Positions 1 to 64,000 of a stretch of DNA of 64,000 nucleotides are shown here, one piece after another (positions within the stretch are counted from its first letter, which is position 1; every line of letters begins with the position of its first letter). Both the position numbers and the translations under genes were made by a program. The DNA comes from Urophycis tenuis (lineage: Eukaryota > Chordata > Actinopteri > Gadiformes > Phycidae): NCBI GenBank assembly GCA_036785325.1, contig JAXIVH010000006.1, forward strand, positions 8,206,972 to 8,270,971, given 5' to 3'. Under the pieces are notes generated by a model that was given only the letters and a program-made list of their open reading frames with translations, did not search any database and was not told where the DNA came from.

Positions 1-31
<31 letters not shown>

Positions 32-210
32 AGGGGGGGGGGAGGGGGGGGGGGGTGCAGCCCAGCTCCTGGGTGCTCCATCTGGAGCGGCCGTGTGCTA
101 TTGTGGCCCTCGCCATGGAGACCCCCCCCCCCCTCCCCCCATGAGAACCAGGGCCGCGCCGGGAACAGACACCAGAGGATATCTAACAAGAGAAAAGAAG
201 TCAAGGGTCT

Positions 211-247
<37 letters not shown>

Positions 248-248
248 A

Positions 249-292
<44 letters not shown>

Positions 293-1074
293 CTCCTGAG
301 GAATGTCTCACGTGATTAAGTTTGCTGTTGACACACAAAACGTTGAGCAGGCTCTCTTAAGCCACTCTGTGATTCTTTCCTAAACAATGTTCCAGGCGCA
401 GGTGGGAGGTTTGGGGGGGGGGGGGCATCTTGCACGAGGATGCCTACAGGTGGCCTGCGGTCTTTGGGGATCGAACCGGGACCTTTAGGGGCTGGGCTGT
501 AGTCAAACACAATAGCCACTGAACCGTACATCACTGAGATAGAGAGAACGATAAGAGAACAAAATAGAGACAGATCTGCCCACGCTGGGTTCACAATCTT
601 TAGCCTCAAACAGCCCTGCGCCCCCATGTCACGGGTCTGCACACGCTAAAGACATGTGGCCTGAATCACCTCTACTGCAGACCTCTGCTCTGTGGACTGT
701 GGAGTGGAGGTCCTGACAGGCAGATGCTCCCGCTCCACGTTCCCACTGCATATCACTCGCTTCAGAAAGACCCACGGACATATCTCACCCTGTCTTCCCA
801 CGCAGGCTGAGTGACAGCTGGGGCATGTGTCTGTGTGTTCGAGGGGGGGGGGGGGGGGGGGGGTTCCCACCGATGTGGGGGTAACCCCTGCCTTCCATTA
901 ATTCTATTCACGCACATCCTATTGTCACAACGCTGGCCTGTGATTGGCTGTCATGGTGAGAACCAGAATCACATTAAAGCTGCTATAAATAGACGGAGAA
1001 ACTGATAGCAGACGTAATCACAACACTCAACACTGTGTTTACCACACACACACACTTACATTCTCACACACACT

Positions 1075-1141
<67 letters not shown>

Positions 1142-1389
1142 GATAACTGGACGGTAAGAAAGTCGTCATCATGAAGGATCAGTAGACGAGGTAACCAGTC
1201 AATTATGTGACTTATCAGCAATAGGCTTTATAGGCCAGCATTAAAGACTTTGTGTTTAGGGTTTAACTTCCGCTCAAACTCGAGTGGTAAACTCTTCCAA
1301 TCAAGTGTACCTTGGCATGTCTTGACCAGCGTGTCGCAGGCATTGCGTGAGAGGCACTGTGTTAACCGGATGATCTGCTCCCGCTTCAG
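1..1389. other. Non-coding flank with CA/TG repeats and G-runs
   Basis: Contains TG repeat 1-30, CA repeat 213-290, G-runs at 31-55, 411-425 and 842-863, and an interrupted CA repeat 1043-1139. A tRNA-B-box-like stretch (GGGGATCGAACCGGGACC, 468-485) suggests an old SINE fragment. No gene recognised. Confidence 0.6.
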
Positions 1390-1700
1390 CCTACTACGCG
1401 CAAGGTGATGAGTTTGGAGAGGATGCGCAGCCATTACGCACGGAGGCTCCGCGGCCCGCCGGAGACTCCGCTCCTCCACGGCGAACCTCTCGGGCGCCGA
1501 CGTGTGGCACAAGACGATGTCGTTCCTCGCCCCTGCTACTCTCTTCCCCGGAGGATTACGCGGATCCTTCAGAGACGCCATCCCCTTCTCCCCCGATGGG
1601 CGCCGAGGACGACGCTGCTCTAGCTGCCGCTGGAGGGACGCGGAGGAGGACGAGTGGTGAAGAAGCAGGGGATATGTGGCTCCATTTAGATTTGATTTGA
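1390..1700 (+). CDS. Possible last exon of an unidentified plus-strand gene
   Basis: A CpG- and GC-rich island unlike its AT-rich flanks follows a plausible acceptor (CTCCCGCTTCAG at 1378-1389). In the frame starting at 1392 it is open for 103 codons to a TGA at 1698-1700; the reading has acidic and Ser/Pro stretches such as GDEFGEDAQPL, SSPEDYADPSETPSPSPP and MGAEDDAALAAAGG. It is followed by an AT-rich tail and AATAAA at 2485-2490. I do not recognise the product. The other two plus frames are also fairly open, and a 117-codon minus ORF (1228-1581) overlaps, so coding status and strand are uncertain. Confidence 0.28.
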
Positions 1701-2484
1701 TTTTAAAGATGAGCTTTCACATTGAAAACGGTTTTTTTCTTTTTTCTTTTTTCTTTTAAGTAAAAAAGTTAACGATTTTAATTTTTCTAATGTTTAGAAA
1801 CGTTTCTCTCGAGTGATTTTTAGTGGGTTTATAGTTTTGGTTAAATAAGTGGACTTTTCATTCATTTGACCGTTATCACTGTGAGTTGGTCCATGTGGAG
1901 ACCACCAGACGCACGTCGTGCCTTAAAGAATACCAACCCCCTCGGAACAGAAGTGAACATAAACTACTTCACCATTCAGGCCCTCCACGGAAGAACCAAA
2001 CGGCTGACCAACAGCTGGATGTCCATCAGAGCTGTGAGTCTTTGGGAAAACTGACGGTTTCTGGGGGGAATATTGGTATGAAATTAGCCTTAGGGGTCCC
2101 CGAGGGTGGTCGTGAAGCCCCTTCTCAGGGGCTGTGTGGAACATAAGCCATATTGCCTTATAGTGGAGAACTTTGTTTCGTAGAAGTATTCATTGTTGTA
2201 TGAATGAATGAATGCTGTGAGTAATTTTGGGTTAGCGTGAAAGAATGTTTTTGTAGTTTTTTTACTTTACTTATTGTTTTTCATTTTCAAAATGTTTTAA
2301 CACGAATTGGAAAATTGTTAAAAGAAAAAAAGTTTTATTCGTATAACTAGATGCATGTTTTGTCTTTATGCTTTTCTTTCCATTTTAAAATGTGGCATTC
2401 ACTGTCTGACAGCCTTGTGCTGGTTCAATGTTCTGTGCCTGCTTGGCTGTCCTGAAGTTCTTCAGATTCTGTTATTGTGAAAAA

Positions 2485-2490
2485 AATAAA
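2485..2490 (+). terminator. Candidate poly(A) signal AATAAA (plus strand)
   Basis: AATAAA inside GAAAAAAATAAATAGTG, about 790 bp after the candidate stop at 1700, preceded by an AT-rich, ORF-poor tail. With the minus-strand signals at 2941 and 3332 it would make a convergent pair of gene ends. Confidence 0.35.
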
Positions 2491-2713
2491 TAGTGAATGG
2501 AGTTCAAGTTCATCCGGATGGACGACGTCAATATTTAAGAAAACGTTCATCAGAACGTCTACCCTGATCAACACCGCCCTCTAGGGGTATGACGTAAACA
2601 CTGCACACATTTCTCGGCCAGGCAGGGTCTGCTGGACATTCGTCTGGACAGGAAGGGGGGATCAGCAAACCACGAGCTGGCAGATCCCCAGACCAGTGAT
2701 GACCCTGGTGTGT

Positions 2714-2879
<166 letters not shown>

Positions 2880-2924
2880 TCCCGTCGCCCGACAGGGAGA
2901 AACTCTTACAGCCTCAGGACAAGC

Positions 2925-4443
2925 GGATAGTTATTACGACTTTATTAATCATAGGCTAGATCCAAAAAGCACACATTCAGCGACAGTTGGACATTGTAGC
3001 AGCGGGGAAATAGGCGAATGAACAGGAGACTGGCTGAACTCCACACCATGCGGTCGGACGTGTTCCGGGGACCCCCGCCGCGGTGGCAGGGGGGTCTGAA
3101 GAGTTTGTTTTTCGCTGACGGTGCAAACTCAGCGGCACTTTGCTTAGGAGGACCCCTGTCCTGGGGGGAGAGAGGGGAGGTGTGGGGGGGGGGAGGGAGG
3201 GAGTGTCACCGCGGGGGGTCCATCCATTCGTAGAAAACACGATAAGGAGTGATGGAGACAGTGGGCCGTCGTCAGAGAATTCAAACAAAACGATAAAATG
3301 GGGGTTGGGGGAAAAAAAAAACGCAGGTCCATTTATTCTTCATTTCAGACGGGTCAGACGTGTTCGCCGCCCCTCACCGGCTCCTCCGTCACCAAGTGAC
3401 GGCTTCTTTGCAACAAAAACAACAACAAACAACAACAAAAATAAGAGAAAACAAAAAAAAACGAAGAAAAAAAAAAACTTGGAACCCCAAACTTTCACTC
3501 CTCATTCGCTCCTGCGATGGTTAAAAGACACGTTGACAACACGGGCAACTCAAATCCCGGCGTTCCTCGCCGGCCCACCGCTCGCATTCCAGTTAGAACC
3601 CACGCGGAGAACCCGCGGCGCCGGGACATAAAACCAAAGAGCTCCGTCGCAGCCGCGTCGCCTCCCCGGGAAGAAGAAGAAGACAAACGAAAAACAACAA
3701 AAAAACCAAAAACCAAAAACTTCCACAAACCGAACAAAAAAATAAAATGGTTAAAACGAATGCCACTCTCTAAATATGTGGTCGCCAAACGATGGGGGTA
3801 ATTTTTTCTTTTTTTCCTTTCCTTTAAGTTACCGTAAAGATTGCACCCGAAAAAAAAAAACGCTTGCAGGATTTGAAAGCGACGACGAACGCACTGCAAC
3901 GGAACAGTGTGAACGGAACCGTGCGGGAACGCCCGGAGGAACCGAGAAGGTTGTGAACATGAGGGTTTTACATTTTTTTTTTCCCCATCCAGTGCCAAAA
4001 CCGACCGTGAAAAAGGTGCCTACTTCACCGCGCTTGATTCGGTGAACGTCTAAAGAAACGGTGAACGGTTTTAAGCAAACTAAATAAGGCCAGAATGTGC
4101 CAGAAACCCGCAACTCCAGTCTCGTCTTCGCTTCCGTTAAATAATGTGGTATTGATTATCACAGAGAAAGGAAATCTGCCCGCGTCATGTTCACAACATC
4201 CAGCCTGATCGGCCCCCAGAGGGGGCCATGCGGGCCCTGAACTGTTAGGGTTTAGTATCGTTGTTAGACTTCAAGGTTGCCATAGATGGATGAATTTCTT
4301 AGTTCTACACATAAGTTTCTGCTTTAAATTACTCAGCAGGGGTCAGAGTGAGAGAAGCAGGGTATTCTTGTGTGAGTGAGTGCGTCTGTCAGACAGCAGT
4401 CCTGTCGTGAGGAGACTTGGTGGGAGACGAGTCGGGGCGCCTC
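2925..4443 (-). other. ubr4: Probable UBR4 3' UTR with two poly(A) signals
   Basis: Downstream of the UBR4 stop the minus strand carries AATAAA at 3332-3337 and at 2941-2946. The stretch is T-rich on the sense strand with several U-runs (from A-runs at 3410-3480 and 3680-3720), as in many UTRs, and holds no convincing exon on either strand. A 3' UTR of about 1.1 or 1.5 kb follows depending on which signal is used. The end is inferred. Confidence 0.5.
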
Positions 4444-59754
<55,311 letters not shown>

Positions 59755-60574
59755 CTTGAAATAATGAAGGCAAAAAAATGCCACTGGAAGGTAAAACGGC
59801 TGGTAAACCACAAGGGGCGCTCACGGTACAAACAATATATGGCAAATCTTAATTGGTTGGAAATGCCATTATGGTTCTTCAGAATTATATAAATTCACGC
59901 AATTAATGTAATATATAATACATGAAATAAAGAGTTAGACTTAGTGAGATGGTAATAAGGCGTACTCTTAGTTTGAAGTGGCATTGTGAAGGAATACAAC
60001 ATGGAGGAAAAGATGGAACGTGCGATCATAATCACATGGGTTTATGCCATTGTATATTCATACGGGATGTTGTGTGAAAACTCTCTTAAACGCCTTTTAA
60101 ACGAAAGTGTACATCTTTGTGGTAATGTTTATTGGTAACAGAAGATATGTAGGCCTATGGAACTCAAGCCCTGGCTTCAAGTAAAAAGATCTCTTCCCAA
60201 AATGCATCACAACATTTAACCCAAGTAGGCCTACAACACTAGATCAATGTCTTTGCCTGAAATGTCAGATCGGTTCGGGTTTTATTCAATATCATGCAAG
60301 ACTAAATAGATCTGACCATTGTTTATTCATAATAATTTGACAAATGAGACTTAGACTGTATAATTATATCCCAAATCACAAAAGTGAAAATCAATAAGTT
60401 CAGTAATTTAGCGAAAGCTTTCTCCGATAGTAATGATGTTATCGGGAGCTTTTCATTCAAATGGCTCATACGTCTGCCCCCTCTCTCACTCTCTCTCTCT
60501 CACACACACACACACACGCACACACACACACATGCACACACACACACACACGCACACACGCACACACGCACACA

Positions 60575-60662
<88 letters not shown>

Positions 60663-60834
60663 AGTTTCATGGATAAGATCAAGCACAGGATTTTCGCCCA
60701 GCAGGGGCGCTGTACCAGTAGAAGAGAAGGACTTTGGATGTTTGGATGTACTCGATGAGCAGCGGAAACGGAAGCCTCCAGAGTACACCGTACTTCCGCT
60801 TTTCCCCGTAGGGCCATAGCGAGCTGCTGCTAAA
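59755..60834. promoter_or_regulatory. Head-to-head UBR4/EMC1 intergenic region, candidate shared promoter
   Basis: Only 1,080 bp separates the two start codons, so both promoters must lie here. On the EMC1 side, GCGGAAACGGAAGCC (60759-60775) and ACTTCCGCTTTTCC (60790-60803) contain CGGAAG cores of ETS-family sites within about 75 bp of the ATG. On the UBR4 side the start codon lies in CAAGATGGCGTC, a YY1-type motif, and the EMC1 start is AAAATGGCTAAC, a weaker version. No TATA box is evident near either start. An interrupted CA repeat (60500-60660) sits between the two halves. Motif calls are by eye; promoter sharing is inferred from spacing. Confidence 0.6.
60500..60660. repeat. (CA)n microsatellite with CG/TG interruptions in the shared promoter
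   Basis: Preceded by CTCTCTCACTCTCTCTCT (60481-60499). The last 100 bp is perfect CA. It lies 175 bp upstream of the EMC1 ATG. Confidence 0.97.
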
Positions 60835-63576
60835 ATGGCTAACATAATCACTTTATATTTAAATTTATTAATTATATGTAGCTTTGCTGGTGCCGTCTTT
60901 GAGGATCAAGTTGGGAAATTTGACTGGTAAGATCGACCCTGCAAGTTTTTTGCTGGAGTTCAGAGGCGTCATTTTGGATTGATTCGATGCTAATGCTAAC
61001 ACCTGTCACTGCTCACAGTTGCAACACCGTGTGCTGAATGGAGCTTAATCTATGTCACTTGCGCAAATTCTGAAGGATTTATGAATTAAATGTCGCCTCA
61101 AACTATGTTTTCACAATGAGCGATGGTACTGTTTCACCAGTTGTTGAAACCCATCTTCACAGTATGTCTATGTAGTTAATTATGACTCACATCCATAAGA
61201 AACGACATTGTTCTTGAAGACGGTGTGAGGACTGAATGACACTGGGAAAACCTTGTTTGTAGGTCAACAGTCTACATACAGAGATCACATTTCTGCATCT
61301 CTGAAATCTCGCTGTAATCAGTCCAGTGGTATTGGCTAAAACAATGAAACACAATGGTCATTCATGTTTCGATTTTTCAAGAAATTCCTAAGTCACTTGC
61401 ATTGTGACAATTCTGCATATTTAATTGTATGGTTTGTTCTAATGTTATAATGACTGTATGTCACCGTTTGTTAAAAATATATATATATATTTGCAGGCGG
61501 CAGCAATATGCAGGAAAAGTTCGTTTTGCCCTTTTTGATATGAACGTCCAGTCATCCAAAAGGGTGTTGCTGGCCACCGAGAAGAATGTATTCGCCTCAG
61601 TGAACACCAGAACTGGAGATCTTGGTGAGTAATATATTGGTTTCCAGTCACCTTTTAGAGTTATCTTTCTAGCAGCCGAAATGTGATAGTCTTCAGATGT
61701 TTCAGACATCAAATATCCTCTCCTTAGCACACCAAACAGATCCCACATATTTAAGCTGCTAGCTGCTATCAAGGAATGCTTCAGTTTAACACCGTGTACA
61801 AAGCCTTTTAACAAGTAGCAGCACTCAAAGCAATACTGTGTTCGCTTTGTTCCAGCATGGCGCCATGTGGATTCCACGGGGCCAGAGGGGAACATTGATA
61901 GTCTCCTGCTGCATGGTCAAGGTGAGTCTAGAAAGGCAGTGGAGTCTTAGTAAAGATCCCTGGTGGACAACAGAAAGCTAACCACTCGTTGTCCTCCCAG
62001 ACGCCATACTCGTGGTCGGGGATGGCCGCCTCCTGCGTTCATGGGACATAAATGTCGGCGGTTTGAACTGGGAAATGGTTCTTGACTCTGGCAGGTGAGT
62101 GCCACTCGGGCTGGAAGATGCTTTTGTTGTTATTGTTCACTTTGTTATTGTCTTTTTTTTTCCGGCCAGTTATTCACTAGTGTCGATGTCCCTGTAGTTT
62201 CCAAGCAGCCAGCTTTGTCGGGCACCTGGAGACTGTGAGGTACGTGGCCGTGCTGAAGAAGGCCGCCATCTCGCTGCATTACCTGTACAACGGCCATCAG
62301 AAGTGGCTGGAGAATCTTCCGGAAAGGTAAGGGCATCAATACAGGCTGTATTCAGAATGCTTAACCCCCCAGGTCTGGCCTATATAATTACAAGAACTTT
62401 GACCTGTACCTTTAATGTATTGTTCCTCTTATTCCGCATGTACAGTACAGTCAGTGGTACAACAAGCACGAGCGAAAGGCAGAGTTTGAAATGTGATCCT
62501 AAAAACGCTGTTATATGTGATAAACAATTGAACTGAACCTCCTTGTTCTCCCCTAGTGAAAGCGTGCAGTACCAGGCCGTCTACTCAGAGGGAGATGGAG
62601 AAGTGTATGCCCTGGGTGTGGTTCCCCATTCCCACATTTCTATTGTAGGTTTTAGCGTTGAAGACGGGGAGGTCCTGAAGCAGGTAATTTTTTTTTGCAA
62701 CATTTCCTAATTTTTTTATTTCAATATCTTGATAAATGACGCGACTGTTCTCAGGATCTCTGAAATTGCTCTTAGTTGCGTTCCTGCATCGCCGTGCTTC
62801 AGAAATAATTCTACCTAAACTAAACCTTTCAGAAACGTATTTCATGTGTGTAAAATGCTTTTGGCTCCTCTCCTTTTAGGTCACGGTTGAGGCTCCCTGG
62901 CTTTCGGACCTGGGGGCTAACTGTGTGGTGGTGGGCCAGGGGGTTCTGGTGTGCGTGGACGTGGCTACAATGTCTCTGTACACACTGGACCTCCACCTGG
63001 AGTCCCAGATGACCCAGATCCCCTTGCAGGTACTTGCCAGAACCCTCCTCCAGTCAGGATGTTGTGTTTGGAAGTGTATGGTCAGTGAAGGTGGTCGATG
63101 CCTTTCTGTCCTGGGAATGGTTTGCAAGTGATCGTGGATGTCTGTCATACCCCCTCTTTCATATCGCTGAAGAAACTCTCTAAACCTGATAAGCCTACGC
63201 ATTCTGCACTGTGAAACCAATGTCTGCATTACCAGGAAGGAACATATTGTTGCAAGCAGGGAATTCTATTGAGACTTGTGACACAGAACACACACCGTTC
63301 CGCACAACGTGATGTCCAGCGACGTTCATTACGTCAGCTCTCTCACAACGGTCCGCTTTTACTCTTCCGACGATGACCCAAAACGGTTCTCGCACCTCTG
63401 CACCTCAGGCCCTTCAGCTGGAGCTGACCGCTGGCTTCCAGCCGGTCCTCACCTCCAGCCAGCCCAACGCGGCCCACTCCCCGCTCTCCGAGTTCTTCCT
63501 GCAGCTGGGACCCGAGCACCACCTGCTGCTGCAGCTCAAGGACGGCAAAGTGGTGACGCTTCGAGACTTCCAGCCC
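60835..63576 (+). CDS. emc1: EMC1, ER membrane protein complex subunit 1 (exons 1-8, 3' end beyond the window)
   Basis: EMC1 is the largest subunit of the ER membrane protein complex, which inserts tail-anchored and multipass membrane proteins; its lumenal beta-propellers cap the complex. Exons: 60835-60926, 61497-61624, 61856-61921, 62001-62094, 62198-62326, 62557-62683, 62880-63029, 63409-63576. Phases join correctly to 318 codons with no stop. The ATG at 60835 opens a signal peptide (MANIITLYLNLLIICSFAGA) followed by VFEDQVGKFDWRQQYAGKV, the conserved mature start. Further family blocks are VLLATEKNVFASVNTRTGDL, WDINVGGLNWEMVLDSG, YVAVLKKAAISLHYLYNGHQ, YALGVVPHSHISIVGFSVED and LTAGFQPVLTSSQPN. 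After 63576 (GTAAGC donor) only intron is visible, with a run of about 26 C at 63603-63628. The rest of the gene, including DUF1620 and the membrane anchor, lies outside. Confidence 0.96.
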
Positions 63577-63601
63577 GTAAGCCACTGTGTTGACGCACCG
63601 G

Positions 63602-63628
63602 TCCCCCCCCCCCCCCCCCCCCCCCCCC
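63602..63628. repeat. C homopolymer, about 26
   Basis: Run of C in EMC1 intron 8, about 25 bp downstream of the exon 8 donor. Confidence 0.95.
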
Positions 63629-64000
63629 GTGGATTCGGTTGATCTTTTGGTAGATTGGATAGATTAAAACCTTTCACCATAATTGAGGTTATTTAATTAT
63701 TAATTATTTAATTGGAAAAATTGTTAAATTCGATTTAATGGCAAATGAGTGAAATGAAATATTTGGGTGTTTCGTGGTCTTTAGTGTTCTCGTGTTGCTT
63801 CCTATTCAGTTTCAGTTTCAAGTTTCTTTGTTAGAATGCCATCTTTTTTTACCACCATGTTTTCATCAAGAGGCAAAAAGAAATGGGAAAGAAATGTTAA
63901 GCCTCAGTTTATGAAAAAATAAATGAAAAACCCTTTTTTGTATATTTGCATATTAAAATGTAAATGCCGTCACCCGGTAAGGATGACCCCGCCATCTGCT

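Noticed and set aside
1228..1581. 117-codon minus-strand ORF
   Set aside because: No recognisable domain, no splice context, and it overlaps the better plus-strand candidate; it may be a CpG-island shadow.

Overview
The window is eukaryotic nuclear DNA from a vertebrate, almost certainly a ray-finned (teleost) fish. Two conserved vertebrate genes can be read exon by exon: UBR4 on the minus strand and the first part of EMC1 on the plus strand. The short introns (UBR4 fills about 55 kb here, against well over 100 kb in mammals as I recall), tRNA-derived SINEs with a fish-type GCATTTAGCAGACGC tail, short hAT elements and very dense CA/GA repeats all point to a teleost. The species cannot be told; the dinucleotide density would suit cod-like fishes, but that is a guess.

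Layout. 1-2500: non-coding sequence with a possible last exon of an unknown plus-strand gene (about 1390-1700, then an AT-rich tail and AATAAA at 2485). 2717-2877: long CA repeat between two converging 3' ends. 2941-4443: probable UBR4 3' UTR with two minus-strand AATAAA signals. 4444-59754: UBR4, minus strand, initiator ATG at 59754, stop at 4444-4446, 104 coding exons by my reading and about 5,160 codons, so apparently complete. 59755-60834: short head-to-head interval serving as promoter for both genes, split by a CA repeat. 60835-64000: EMC1 exons 1-8 (residues 1-318), cut by the window end.

UBR4 is a giant E3 ubiquitin ligase: an armadillo-like helical scaffold, a UBR-box zinc finger (exon 36), a beta-propeller-like section, an acidic/serine linker with a UIM-like motif, a cysteine-rich zinc section (exons 72-73) and a C-terminal hemi-RING ligase module (exons 97-104). 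EMC1 is the large lumenal subunit of the ER membrane protein insertase. The two genes are neighbours, not known partners in one pathway.

The most unusual signal is a recurrent relation between tandem repeats and splice sites in UBR4. In introns 29, 89, 95 and 99 the tandem unit starts with the intron's GT and ends with a copy of the exon's last bases and AG, so the intron opens with a ladder of 2 to 18 copies of its own exon/donor junction. A related array repeats an acceptor junction (intron 81), and another abuts the acceptor of exon 55 with about 40 pyrimidine-rich copies. Other notable items: a perfect 76-bp spacerless palindrome in intron 29, two hAT elements with intact 8-bp target duplications (one keeping a BED-finger ORF, one with a nested inverted-repeat element), and a cluster of coding frameshifts at 51.0-53.3 kb that looks like consensus error. 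Exon boundaries were read by eye and may be off by a base or two.
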